64,000 nt of DNA from the NCBI GenBank assembly GCA_009103225.1, contig RHPI01002568.1, positions 402,177-466,176 of the forward strand. The letters are read 5' to 3'. This DNA comes from Chlorokybus atmophyticus. Lineage: Eukaryota; Streptophyta; Chlorokybophyceae; Chlorokybales; Chlorokybaceae. Below the pieces are notes generated by a model. That model was given only the letters and a program-made list of their open reading frames with translations. It was not told the origin of the DNA and did no database searches. Below are positions 1 to 12,300 of the stretch, one piece after another; positions within the stretch are counted from its first letter, which is position 1, and each line of letters opens with the position of its first letter. Made by a program: the position numbers and the translations under genes.

Positions 1-93
1 CGACTTGTACAACGATAGCTGAGTGGCATCGGAGGTATCGATTGGACTGACACACACTCGTGTCAGACAAAGCACATCCGCTTTGACACTCAC

Positions 94-117
94 CCACTTT
101 GGCTGCATTGCACATGT
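94..117 (-). other. candidate 24-nt microexon
   Basis: On the minus strand a 24-nt phase-0 segment is bounded by a good acceptor (TTTGCAG) and a good donor (GTGAGT). It lies downstream of the exon at 408-587 and would keep its frame. It would encode eight residues. There is no homology support, so it is only a candidate next exon. Confidence 0.2.
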
Positions 118-407
118 CTGCAAAGACACTCGACTGCATGTGACTGTGTCTGCTTGTGCACAGCTTTTTTGTGCACACTCAACCCGCGAATCCCATCTGA
201 AGTGTGTTCAACCACAACTCATGTGAATAGGGTGTTTACAAAGACTATCATGTAGTGTGCATGTGCGCGTGCGGTGCGTGTTCTCGAATGCATGCAGCAA
301 AGTGTAGGCTCAATTGCACTTGCACTGTACCTGTTTGCATGCGACCAACACCTAAATGATGTGAATGACAGCAGTAGGTTAACACATATGCCCGAGTGCA
401 TACGCAC

Positions 408-587
408 CTGACGAGCAGCTGAGACTTCATCATCCTCGTCATCGCCGTCGTCAGTGGCAGCGGCGGCAGCAGAGGAGAGCGTCGCCAGGCCCTCCTCCAG
501 CACGTAGTCGACCGCGAGAGCGTCCACTGCCGCCGCCGCCGGCTCGCACCACCCCTCCTCGTCCATGCGTGTCCACACAGGCGTCAC
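408..587 (-). CDS. 5'-proximal coding exon of an unrecognised gene running off the left edge
   Basis: The open frame from an ATG at 587 runs 60 codons to a clear splice donor (CAG|GTGCGT) at 408, exactly in phase 0. The encoded segment is Ala-rich and ends in an acidic run of Asp and Glu. GC content and codon-like third-position bias contrast with the TG/CA-rich flanks. The frame stays open upstream of the ATG, and an AG acceptor near 647 is possible, so this may be an internal rather than a first exon. No family is recognised; the rest of the gene lies to the left, mostly outside the window. Confidence 0.5.
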
Positions 588-2098
588 CGGCGTGCAATAG
601 CCTCGCCGTCGCTGCCGCCGTGAGGAGGTTGTTGTTGAGGTAACTGTCGGCGTAAGGCGTCAGTGGGAAACGACAACAGACTGTCGCACCGACGACGTTT
701 GAAACGCACATTTTCATGACCTGCGTTGATTGATCTAAACGAAGCCTACCGTATTTGTGCGGATTTATCCCCCCCCCCCTCTCCCTCAATAGGAAGTGTT
801 GTATACGGGTTGCATCGATGAGTGTATAAGGGGCCGCCCCTTTTATCGGCGATACAACAAAAGCATACCGCTGTATACATTTGGGGGTGTTGTAATAGGG
901 GGGTCGCACAATACAGTAGGGATGAAAGTTGAATGTTTTGTCTTACATGCGTTCATGCAAGTCAGTATGATGAACACAGCTAGCTGTTGTTTGGTGCCAA
1001 TCAATAGCAAGACCGTTATGTAAGATGTTACGACAAGCACAATGTTGAACAGCAAGTTGCTGCCAGCAACGTTTAATGCATATAAACCTACATTTTATTG
1101 CCTGTTGATGGCTCGGTTTGCGTGTGCAATCACACCCGCATTGTTGCACATGTATCGCACAGCTTGTATTATCTTAATGTATATCAGCAAAAATGAAAGA
1201 CACTCTCAAAGTACAGCATGTAACCAACTAATATGAGTTGCGCATGACGAGGCATCAACTGTTGAAGTCCCGAGCGTTATATCTGTGCAAAAAATCTACC
1301 ACACTTAAAGGGAGGGCAATACTGGCTTGCACTAACCAACTAAAAAGACTACAACAAATGTCAACCTCGACTATTAGGGATGTGTACTGTGCTATGTGCT
1401 TGCATTTGAAGTCCCTCAATCTTATCATATGCAATTTCATAGGGTGTTATTACATGCGATGCTTGCAAGTTTGTGCTTGCGACGCATGTGATTTACCGAA
1501 ATATAACCTCTAAAAGCAATCAAGATCAAGGCCCTCGCATTAGGCCTTAATTATTAACATTAAGTCGAGATCGCGTTGCAACGCATTAGCAAATACTTGC
1601 TTGAGGTACTTGCTATCATCATTTATGTACCCGCCGTACTTAAAGCTATTGCGTCCCACCTATTAGCAACCAACTCCACTTTATCTAAAATTATGTGTAA
1701 AAGTAGTTGACAGTTTAGTAGCCGCAAGAGGTTGTGATTGAAGTGCAGGTGCATCACGGGCCATTCCAATCCAAGTGCATGCCGGCTGCCACATTATGTG
1801 AGATATGTAACTACTACGATTGGCACATGCATGCACAGCCATGCCTTAACATAACACGACGCGCACATGCCTAAAAGAGCCCTCCCTTGCAAACACTACA
1901 GCTACAACATTTCGCACCACCTGAATGCAATGGCATCATCAACAAGCGCACTCCTCTCACGCTACAGCCTACACTTCTCACCTACACTTACCTGTATCCA
2001 CACAACAACACAACTATTTGGGGGGGAGGAATGGGCCGGGGACACGACAGAGAGGGGGGGGGATATATCAACAGGACTACACTCTGCAGAGGGCTAAA
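588..2098. other. intergenic stretch without a supported gene
   Basis: Nothing coding is supported here. The part from about 1290 to 2098 is one arm of a diverged inverted duplication whose other arm lies at about 13990-15080. An imperfect hairpin of about 60 bp lies at 797-861. Short open frames have no codon bias or splice context. Confidence 0.5.
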
Positions 2099-2210
2099 CT
2101 AACTCAGCTGGCGTGAGCCGAGGCGCGAGTCGGGTGGTCCGGCTGATGACGGGCGCATAGAGAAGCGTGAGAGCGAACTCGCTATCTGTGAGATGCTCGT
2201 GTCGCGCTCG
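1290..2210 (-). repeat. inverted segmental duplication 1, arm A (invertase 3' end plus downstream flank)
   Basis: Read on the minus strand, this segment contains the last codons of the invertase gene, its stop and about 800 bp of downstream DNA. It aligns collinearly with the plus strand from about 13990 to 15080. Shared blocks include the region around the stop codon, a GTGTAGG-rich block near 1950-2010, a CAACCTCTTGCGG block near 1730, and a CATGTAATAAC block near 1450. Divergence and small indels are frequent, so the duplication is old. The outer boundary is approximate because the alignment was made by eye. Confidence 0.7.
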
Positions 2211-5200
2211 GCTCCGCTCTGCGGCGTGGGAGGCCTCTTCTTGAGGTCCCGCGGAAGCCGCACGCTCGGCACGATGCCCTCGTTGAAACAGATGAAGTCA
2301 AGGAAGCGCGGGTTCTCAAGCAGCAGCCGAGCCACAAGAAGACCACCCACCGACCACGTCTGGTACAAGCGCGCCTGTGTACAATGTTTGTGTGTGTGTG
2401 TACGCGCGCTCGTGAGAATGCGCGTTACTCTGCGCGTGTGTGGGTGTGGGTGCTTGCGCCAATGCCTGTATGCGTGTGCATATGCATAAGGGCGCATGTG
2501 AACTTGCCGCATTGCAACCTTTGCATAGAAGTACATCCCCACCACCTCACCTGTTTGCCAATGAGGCGGCCGCGCTTGCCATCATAATACTCCGGCCAGT
2601 GGTCTTTCGCGAGCCGGCGCTCGGCTTGTTCGATGGCACGCTGCGCCAGCTTCAACCTGCCGGCCTTGAGGCAGGCCGCGGTGAAGACCCACAGAAGCGT
2701 TGGCCACGAACCGCCATTATGGTAGGACCTGTGCGCAAGAACATTTTGATACATGACAACACCGGGGAATAAACCGTGCCAACACATGCATACGTGCATG
2801 CACACGCGCGTACGCAGACACAGAGACACACGCACTTGAGTACACGTGCGTGTATGCGCACACGCAGACACGCACGCGCACGCGTCCCTACCATGGGGTG
2901 TTTTTGGGGTCTGCGCCGGTGATGTGTCGCCATTCCGACCCCTCGAGCGCGGGGTAGCATAGCTTGAGTGGCATCGCGGCGATGAGGTCCTCCCACCTCG
3001 ACTCGTACAGGTCCATGATAGCCTCCGCTTGCTGCGACGTCGTCAGCGAACACAGGATCGCCATCAGATTGCCCAAAGCAAAGTATCTAAAGTCCATGCG
3101 AGCAGGACCCAGATTGCCTATCAAGTACCTGCATGTACAAAGGCTCATGAACGCTTTCTTCTTTGTTTGTCAGTATGTGCATGTGTGCGTGTGTGAGTGC
3201 TATCCCGCGCGCACATGTGCGGGTGCATGTGCGGGTGCAAGTGCGGGTGCGGGTGTGTAGCTGTGACTTCTCTCACCCTCCAACGTCAGGCATCCAGTCA
3301 AGGACCCATTCAGGGATGGAGTCCGGGTACACATTGAACTTGTTGACGGCGTCGTCACTGTACTCTTCCGTCTTGTAACGGTAGATGTTGTTCAGCTGGT
3401 TTATGTCCAGCCAGTAGTAGTCGCGTATGTGCGCCGACAGCGCAGTCAAACGCTTCTCTATCATCCGCAACAACACTGACAGAAAGCATGTGTGAGTAGT
3501 GTTTCACCCAAACTGAATAAAAAGAAAAACAAATGCACGCACACGTAGCCTTGCATGTTCCTCCTGTACCTGAGTTGTGCTCGTCGCGCCGGAGCAGCGT
3601 GTGTGAGCACCGCAGCGCATTGTAGAACAGCGACTGGATCTCTAGCGGATGTCCATCGATGCCCATGCGCCGATCAATCATACAGCAGCCGTCCGTCACG
3701 AGCATCGTTGGAAACATGTCGAACTCGTCTGCCAAACTGCACACCAGAGACAATGCAATAATCACACACGTGCGTGGGCATGCATGCATACACATGCACA
3801 CGCTTGTACACACGCACACACGTACACCCATATGTGCATCTATACACACGCACGTACAGCAGAGGACGTACGAAGCCTGTACGTCCTCTGCTACGCGCAT
3901 ACTTGTAGCAGAGGACGTACACGCATACGCGCACATGCACGCACGCCCACACGCACACATACAGGCATGTGCACGCAAGGACGAACGCACGCACACATAA
4001 GCAACTGCGCATGCAGGCATACACCTGCACACAACCGTCACACACGCACGTGCGCACGCGCGTGCACGTGTTCACCCAACACACCACATACCACAGTTTC
4101 AGTATGAGGCGTATTCCCTTCTGAAACTCGGGCATCTGCGCTAGCGACTGATCTCCCGTTGCTTCCGTGTACGCTCTCAGTAGAAATATCCACCACAACC
4201 CGCTATCAACGGGTGCCACTCTCCCGATAGCGAGTTCACCAAAGTCCGCCTCAACCTCGTCTTCGTGATCGGTGTGAAGCACTTTGAAAGAAGCGGGAAG
4301 CAAACCCTCGCCGGGGGAGAAGCAATCGGTCTGACGCTCCCAGGATTGGAGTTCGAGAGTTTTCAGAAGGAAGTTGCGGACGATCTCGGGCTCGCCGTTC
4401 ATTAGGAAGGCGAGAGCGGATGGAACAAAGTCACGCATGAACACCTGTGTGCGAGACATGTTGGTGCACACACACACGCACGCACACAAACGCACGAGGA
4501 AGCGGACGCACGCACACACACACGCACTTGTGCAAGTGTACACACATGTGCATGCATCCACACTCGATCACACTGAGACACGTAAACACTCAGGCACACA
4601 CATGCGCACCTACACGCACAAGGGTCCATACAGTGTGCGTGTGCACGCGTGCAGGCGTGTTATCCTACTATGTGCAACGAGGCAATCAAACAACCCAAAA
4701 CGCGTGCCTGGTCGTAGTTGAGTGCATCCGCTCCCGGCACGAGTAAGTGTTCCAGCGCCGCGACAGTTCCGACGGGGCAGCCGTTGAAGGACATCACGCT
4801 CTTGCGCAACAGCTCCCACGCCTCGCGCACGATCGGAGTGTCGCCGCCGCGGTCTTCTGTCGGAGGCTCACCAGTACCATTCTGAATCTTGTGAAGAAAC
4901 AAACACAAGCACGCACGCACATTGAGACCACATACACAAAGATGGTTTCAGCACCAGCAAGCGGCTTCCCGACATCTATTCACACATGCGCGAGTTCATT
5001 GATGGGACTGATTGCTGCTTCCAATGAGTGCGCAAGTGTATGTGTATGTGAAAGCATATGTGTATGTGCATGTGCATGTGCACGAATGTATATATGTAAT
5101 GTATATATACGGTATATGAGGGTATGTGTGTAAACTCACATTGCCCATAAGGCACCAGCATGACAGCGACAGCCAGCTGCCAGAGAGCAAGTGCAATGTC

Positions 5201-5547
5201 CAATGAGGCTGCTTGAATGTATACCATAACTTCACAAACAAATTCAGGTCAACATATGAGTTTGCTCACACATTCAAAGATGTTCAGTGTTGTTCAAAAC
5301 CCAATACACCCCACATTACGTCAGCTTAGCATGTGGTCAGCTTTCAGGCGCAAAGCGCCATGCAGGGGCGACTCATGCCGATGACATTGCCATGCATGTA
5401 ATCGGTATGAGGGAGCATGTCAACGTAACCATCATCGCCGCCGCTTACCGAGTGAGGTGCGCGTGCTTCCAGGGCGTCGGCGAGGAGCTCCTTGTGGGGG
5501 ATCTGGTCGAACGACGCCGCCGGGGACATCGACCCGTACGCCTCCAT
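2099..5547 (-). CDS. alkaline/neutral invertase (GH100)
   Basis: Hydrolyses sucrose to glucose and fructose. This intracellular family is shared by plants, cyanobacteria and green algae. Exons on the minus strand: 5547-5449, 4887-4708, 4444-4092, 3736-3570, 3475-3277, 3128-2892, 2728-2551 and 2374-2099. Phases match at every junction, giving about 562 residues, usual for the family. Diagnostic blocks in order are [42 protein letters not shown] with [58 protein letters not shown], and HWPEYYDGK followed by YQTWSVGG. All family landmarks are intact, so the gene is probably functional. The first exon (33 residues) is chosen for its ATG and strong donor; it resembles no known invertase N-terminus, and another exon could lie in the 561-nt first intron. 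Exon 2 could also start at 4881. Intron 2 uses a GC donor at 4707. It is transcribed divergently from the monooxygenase gene. Confidence 0.93.
3858..3920. repeat. intronic hairpin plus a third direct copy
   Basis: Inside an invertase intron, AGCAGAGGACGTAC (3858-3871) faces its exact reverse complement at 3879-3892 across a 7-nt loop. A third copy in the first orientation lies at 3907-3920. Confidence 0.8.
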
Positions 5548-5897
5548 GTTGAGGGCAATATCCTCCCCCCCCCAGCCCCTGCCACTCCCCGCTCCTCCCC
5601 AGCTAGGACGACAACCACAGCAACGCCAACGCCGCCGCCGCCGCCCGGTTGTTAGCCTGCTGCTGGCAGTGAACTATTCGGATAGTTCGAGGAGGCCGGA
5701 GTGAACTATTACACTTCACTGGTTGAAGTAGTAGTTCACTCTCAACTGAAATAGTAGTTCACTCTGCATGGCGTGAATATACCAGTTTTGGACACGTGGC
5801 GACGGCGGCGGAGGACAAAGCGAAGGCGGAGGAGAAGGACAAGGAGGACGAGGACGATAAGTCGTATATAAGAATGGGCAGTGTAACTGTCAGTTTG
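5548..5897. promoter_or_regulatory. divergent promoter between invertase and FAD monooxygenase
   Basis: The two start codons are only 350 bp apart. A TATATAA box near 5864-5870 sits about 30 bp before the chosen monooxygenase ATG at 5898, which argues for that start over upstream ATGs at 5796 and 5874. Four copies of AGTGAACTA occur between 5668 and 5763. Those at 5668 and 5700 point right; those at 5732-5740 and 5755-5763 point left. The symmetric cluster in so short a shared spacer suggests a factor acting on one or both genes; that role is inference. The invertase-proximal part is C-rich and GC-rich. Confidence 0.55.
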
Positions 5898-8800
5898 ATG
5901 CGTTGTTCGCCGCCGCTGCTGGGGCAGAGGAGCAAGCGGGTGGGTGCTTCCCAGGGCAGGGCGGCGGCGGCGGTGAGGTCGAGGACGAGGGTGAGGGCGC
6001 AGGCGGTTGCTGCTGGTGGAGATGAGGAGGTGGAGGTGTGCGTTGTCGGCGGAGGCATCGCCGGGCTGGGCGTCGCTGCTGCACTCCACAAGATTGGCCT
6101 GCAGGCAAGCCACTGCGCGCATTGCATGCACACACCGGTGCACGCGTAACGTCACATTGTTGTTGTTGTGATGTTGGTGGTTTACATGTGATAGGTGAGG
6201 GTGTTGGAGTCTGCGCCTGCTGCGCGTGAGTCTGGGGCGGCCATTGCGCTGTGGGCTAATGCCTGGCGAGCACTGGTGAGAAAGCCGCCACAAACAGATC
6301 AGATTGATTCATTGTGCCTGCAAGTAGCAACACACACACACACATGCGTATGTGCGCGCACATGAATACACACATGCGCGCGTACACACGCACACGCACA
6401 CGCACACAGGCAGGTGCACATAAATACGAACATGCACACGCGTTCGAATGCGCACGCACACAGGCACGCGCGCACACTTGCGCATGCGCTTGCTAGCATA
6501 CAGGCATGCATACGTGTGTATGTGTATGCGCGCACATACGCATGCACGCACATAGACACATGTGCCTGTGCGTACGCAAGCATGCTTGTATGTAATCACG
6601 GGCAGGCATGCACAAATGCGCGTGCACGGGCACAAACACACAGACACGCATGCACACGCCCGCGCTCACACACCAACGGTCCTTCAGGACGCATTGGATT
6701 GCGGTGACGGCCTGCGCAAGAAGCATCCCATCGTCATGGACAGGCACGCTTTGACAAGTTTTTATGACTGTGACGTGTTGGTTGTGTGTTTACTTGCGCA
6801 TGCATGCGTGAGTGTTTGCGTGTCATCACAGGCATGAGAGCCAAAAGCCACTGGCGATGCAAACAGGTGCCGGCTTTCCAACAATGACGGGAAGACTTTG
6901 CGTTCGTTCAGCTTTGACGAGTGTGAGGGCGGGTGAGCTGCAGGAGACAAGCATGCATGCATACGTTTGAGTATGCGTGCATGTGAGTGTGTGTGCGCAT
7001 GCGTGTATGTGCATCTACATCACTGAGCTTATCCACCTGTTGCATACGTGCATGCATAGATGCGCACATGGTTACGTGCAAACATGCGCCCTCACTCACA
7101 GGCACACTCGCACACACCCCAACGCACACACTCGCGTGTGCACACAGGCACACACACCATCCACATTGCGTGCTCGTATATCATCCCACTCTTGTAGAAC
7201 CACACTTTGCCAGTCTTAAAACCCCACTTGCAGGCCGCACGAGCTTCGTGGCGTGAGCCGCGCCAACCTCTTATCCGCGTTGTCCGGTATGCTCCCCGCC
7301 GACACCATCCGCTACGCCTCTAGCGTGAAGCGCATCGACAACAACAGGGAGGTGCATCTCGAGGACGGCTCCAAGATCACTGCTCAGGTGGGGGGAAGAT
7401 GTGGTGTTTTGTGTGGGTGGGTGGGTGGGTGGGGTGTAGGTGTGTGCTTATGGTGTGTCCGTTGTTGCGTGTCGAAGGTGGTTGTTGGGTGCGACGGTGC
7501 GCGATCAGTTGTCGGGAAGAGCTTGGGGTTGCCACCGTTGCAGTACGCAGGCTACAGGTAAGTCACGCGTGCTTGCTCATGAGCGTGAACACGCGTGTCT
7601 CAGACACCTACATGCATGCACGCGCGTGTGTGTCACAATCACACACCAATGATCATGATGACACGCTTGCATGCACGTATACAGGCGAGCACGTGCACAC
7701 ATGTGCGTGTGCGTGTGCGTCTGCCAACCAAAATGACGCAATGGTGATCATACTGTCACCCTTGTGCAGCACTTACCGTGGGGTGGCCAACTATCAACAC
7801 AATCTCGGCCCCACGACGGAGCTCCTCCTCGGTCGGGGAGTGCGCGTGGGGCTGTACCCGCTCTCGCCCGAGCATGTGTACTGGTTTGTCTGCTTCAACG
7901 CCGCAGAAACAGGTACACAGACAAGCGCACTTACGCACACGCACATGCACCTGGTTGCACACACATTCACATGCACGCACACCCACACGACTACCCGTAA
8001 CCATCCACATTGCGTGTAGACAGGGGTGGCACTTTGGCCGAAAACAAACGTCACGCCGCCGCGCTGATCTCCGACTGGACAACTCGACCAGACAACCCGA
8101 TCGCAGATCAGGCACGTGAGACGGTCGGTAACACCCCGGAGGACAACATAATCAGGAGCCGCATATACGACCGACTCACGCTGCCGTTCCAAACGAGATG
8201 GGGGAATGGAAATGTGACACTCGCGGGGTGAGAATAAGGATGTATATAGGTTCCATTGATGTAGACATGCACACGCACGTGCATTTGCACATTCGCATGC
8301 GCATGTGCACCAGCATCGGCGTGCGCAAGCGCGCATGTGTCCATGCCCACATATGCACACGTGTGTGTGTGCGTGCGTGCGTGCGCGCGTTTTCACTCAC
8401 ACCTGCGCACACGTGCAGACCCGTTTGCACACACGTACAAACACCCACGCACTTGATAACTTACTGCAGAGACGCTGCCCACCCGATGACCCCAAACCTG
8501 GGCCAAGGCGGCTGCACTGCTTTAGAGGACGCCATCGTGTTGGCGCGCGAACTGGCAACCACCACACTCCGCGGGTACACATTGCTCACTATTTTGTCCA
8601 TCCCCCACCCACCCACTCACCCACACACACACCCTCCCTCACCCTCTCACTCCCACATTGCAGGCACGAGCGATCCATCACGGACGCCTTGCGAGCTTAC
8701 GAAGCTAATAGGATACGACGTGTATGGAAGGTGGTCGCTCGCTCGAGGTTCGTCGGATTTGTGCTGCAGATGCCGTACGAACCCGTGTGCGCGCTCAGAG

Positions 8801-8904
8801 ACACCGTTATGCCCGTGTTTTTGCCGATCAGCCACTTCTTGGACCATACCAACTTTGACTGCGGGAAAGTGCCGGAGAGGAGGAGAGAGGTTGTGGCAAA
8901 GTGA
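5898..8904 (+). CDS. FAD-dependent monooxygenase, plant MO1/zeaxanthin-epoxidase-like, probably plastid-targeted
   Basis: Ten exons: 5898-6104, 6195-6275, 6688-6743, 6867-6932, 7234-7387, 7478-7557, 7770-7912, 8020-8227, 8470-8574 and 8664-8904. They join in phase to 446 residues. The first 35-40 residues are rich in Arg, Ala and Ser and poor in acidic residues, like a plastid transit peptide. Next come the dinucleotide-binding motif VCVVGGGIAGLGVAAAL, the CDGARS motif typical of the class, and the second FAD motif GDAAHPMTPNLGQGGCTALE. Spacing is that of the plant salicylate-hydroxylase-like/MO1 group rather than of true zeaxanthin epoxidase, because no FHA domain follows. The substrate cannot be told. 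Introns 1 and 3 seem to use GC donors (6105, 6744). For intron 3 an acceptor closer to the donor is excluded by an in-frame TGA. It converges with asparagine synthetase. Confidence 0.9.
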
Positions 8905-9396
8905 TGAGTATGGGTGGGTGGATGTGTATATAAGAAATCTTTGAACGGGTTAGGTTTTTCCATACTTGTTAGCTTTGTAAGCAATGGGGTCGCAGCCGCT
9001 GTGAGAAAGTTGCAAGGATGAGGGTGTTGTCGTCGTCCAGTTAACAACATGCTTGCGTAATTGAGACTTTTGCATACTTGTACCAAATATTATGGCGCAG
9101 AATAGTCATCTGCACGCGGCTGGCTCAACCATGCACATAACCTCAGTCGCGCACGCACTACCAATGCACTATCCTTGCATATGCACCGCCACCGACAGCC
9201 AGCACAGCAGCATAACCAACTTTCAGCGCTGACACATGTCACGCTCCAATCAAACAAGCAAGGAGAATAAGACGATGTACTACTATGGGCCAGATACCAA
9301 CCGCAATAGCAACAGCGATAGCCTGCGCCAAGCAATAAAAAGGCAGCATGTATCGCTGAAAAAGGAAACGTTCGCGTCGGTGCACACCCAACACCT
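8905..9396. terminator. shared 3' spacer of two convergent genes
   Basis: Some 490 bp separate the stop codons of the monooxygenase (+) and asparagine synthetase (-). A TGTAA at 8976-8980 lies about 75 bp past the monooxygenase stop and could be a polyadenylation signal, but no comparable element follows the other genes. Nothing else is evident. Confidence 0.3.
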
Positions 9397-12300
9397 CTAT
9401 GCATCAACCTTTGCAGATAGCTCGGCGTGATACGAAGCATCATGCACACCCGCCACTGCGCGCCCGGACGGATCGAGCATCTTCTTCCAGGCGGCATCCC
9501 ACTCGACTGCGATGGGCGTGCTGCACGCGATGCTGGGGCCACCTGGCACTGTGGCGCGCGCTGACGGCTACACAAACACATTCACACAGGCAGAGTGAGC
9601 ACGCATGCACACACCCAGCAAGCAAGCAACACAGCCCCTTGCACACGCATGCACCTGCGGGAAGTGTTGCTCGAACAGGTCCCGGTAGTAGTAAGCCTCC
9701 TTGGTTAACGGCGTGTTCTCTGGGAAGCGATGCGCGGCCTGCTCCATCATCTGGTCTGTGACCTTAGCAAACACACAACAATGTGAGTAACAAAGCACAA
9801 CGACTTGATGCAAGAAACGTGTGCCAGCAGTCAGTCCTCCTTACCCTTGACTCCGCTTGCTCCTTCAAGCTATCAATCCAGCTGTAGCCGACGCCATCGC
9901 TGAACTGCTCCTTTTGCCTCCACAAGTATTTCTGCGGACACACAAAATGCCAAGGCGCTGTAGTTGCAATGTAGCACAGCGAAGCGATGGGGGTTTCACG
10001 TTTTTGCACTAAGCAACAACCAGATTGCCGACCTTTGGTAGGAACGGAGCCTCCTCGACGTCGAACGCTTTCCGCAAAACCCACTTTTCCATCCGTCCCT
10101 CCTTGGGATGGATCTGATGCACAACAAAGGGGCACGGTGTTAAAACACGGTCACAACAACGGCAAGCATGCAGCATGACAACACACGCCCGCACGCACAC
10201 CGCGCGCGCGCGCACACACTAGTTGAAGAGTACCATCTTTTCTGAAGGGTCGAAGCCCATCGCCACATCGAGGAATGCCCTGTCGAGGAAAGGCACTCTG
10301 GCCTCGACGCCCCAGGCGGATGTGGCCTTGTTAGCGCGCAGACAGTCGTACATGTGCAGTGCCTTCAGCTGCGTGACAAGACAGCACAGCACTTAGGGTT
10401 AGGCATACACAACTTGCAAGAGAGCATGCATGACACAGAGTGCACGCATAATCCACCTTGCGGCATGTCTCCTTGTGCAACTCTTCACCATTCGGCGCTT
10501 TATGGAAGTACAAGTACCTGGTGGGATGCATGGCGTCAATGCATGCGCAGAGCGATGCAAAAGACACATGCGCGCGCACACCCACACAAACACACCACAG
10601 CGTACCCGCCAAAGATCTCATCCGAACCCTCTCCCGACAACACCATCTTCACGCCGAGCGCTTTAATCTTTCGAGACATAAGAAACATGGGTGTGCTGGC
10701 GCGTATTGTCGTCACGTCAAAGGTCTCTATGTGGTATATCACATCGGGAATAGCATCAAGTCCTTCCTGCAAAGGAGGTCAGGAGGTAAGGTCTGCGTTG
10801 CACACTAACTCTTTCCAACGTCAATATTCACAGCTGCTGCATGCATGGTACCTGTACAGTGAATGTAAACTCATGATGGTCTGTGCCGAGGAAGTCTGCA
10901 ACTTCCCGCGCAGCAAGCAGATCTGGTGATCCCTGCGCACGCGCTGATGGTTTCAGTATTGGGCTGGAGACACACTGACTCGTGCATGCATGCAGCCATG
11001 CGCAAGCAGGCAGGCGTGTGCACACGCACGCCTGCCTGCCAGTCAGCCATGCACTCACATGCACATGCCAACAAACAAGCCTCACGAGGCTTTTTTGTTG
11101 GCATGTGCATGTGACACACAAAAGCATGCACACAAACATACACTCGCACGCAGGACTACTACTCTCTCTCCTACACACACGCACAGACAACTGTACTGTT
11201 TGCGCATGCAATCGCTGTCCCTGTTGTGTTCTTGTGGAGTGTGCTATGAGTACGCGTATTGCTCGGTGATGTACTATGATGTAAAGCAGGGAAACCAGGA
11301 GATGGTCCCATCCCCTCTAGCGCCAAGGTAAAGTGACACACCCCCGCCCGCACATCGACATCTACTTAGGGCTAAGCTCTTTTAGACCTCAATGACTGTG
11401 AATTGATGCATGTTGCAGATACCTCAAGACCGACGCAGAAGGAATGCAGCTTTCCCCATACGTGGCCTTTTGTTTCGGCGAGATGTCGGTTGGCCACCGC
11501 TGCCACGAGTGATGAATCCAACCCTCCAGAAAGCAGCACACCAAAGGGAACGTCCGTCATCAATCGCTTAATGACTGCCTGCACAGTGGTAGTTTGACCC
11601 ACAGTCAGTGAATGTGTACGGCACAAGCACAACACTCATAGTCTTCTACAGCGACACACCTTTTCAAAAGTGCTGCGGATGACGTCCAGGTTGAGAGGCG
11701 CTGTGGGGACCTCTTCGGACACCCACGGCGGGTTGTAGTAGCGCTGAAGACCGCCTAACATCACCACACGGCAGACACGAACGTGTGTGTGTGTGTACGT
11801 ATGCGTATGCGCGTGCGTGTCGGTGCATGTGCACGCACGCGCGCATGTGCGCTGCACTGTACCAGTTTTGCTGGAGTAGAAATGGCCCGGAGGGAAAACC
11901 TCAAACCGCTCGCAGTCGTCGCAAAGCGCCTTCATCTCGGATGCAAACCATACAGACCCTGTTCAAACACGTTGTAAGCAACAACTAGTGATAATGACTC
12001 ACCTAACAAGGATGTTCACGAATGCTGAGCGGATGCACTCCGCCACGCAACAAACACACCCTTACCATCGCGGCCATACCCCAAGTATAGGGGCGTGATG
12101 CCAATGGGGTCGCGCGCGGCAATATACGAGTTGTCGCGCGAGTCCAGCAGGACAAAGGAGAACATGCCGTCCAGCATGTTGATGGCGGCTTCGCCATGCT
12201 GCTCATACTGCGCACCGTGTAACATGCGCGAGTCAAATGCATGCAAGAAGGAGAGAAACAACGCACTATTTCTCTAGCGAATGTGCGCTGCTGACTGTGA

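Noticed and set aside
6256-6747. Many overlapping Cys/His/Thr/Val-rich open frames in CA/TG tracts (also near 2400-2900, 3700-4600, 7000-8450)
   Set aside because: They lie in introns fixed by homology of the flanking exons and are simple products of dinucleotide composition.
8976-8980. TGTAA as polyadenylation signal, which would suggest a volvocine alga
   Set aside because: Not found at comparable places after the other five main genes, so it may be chance.
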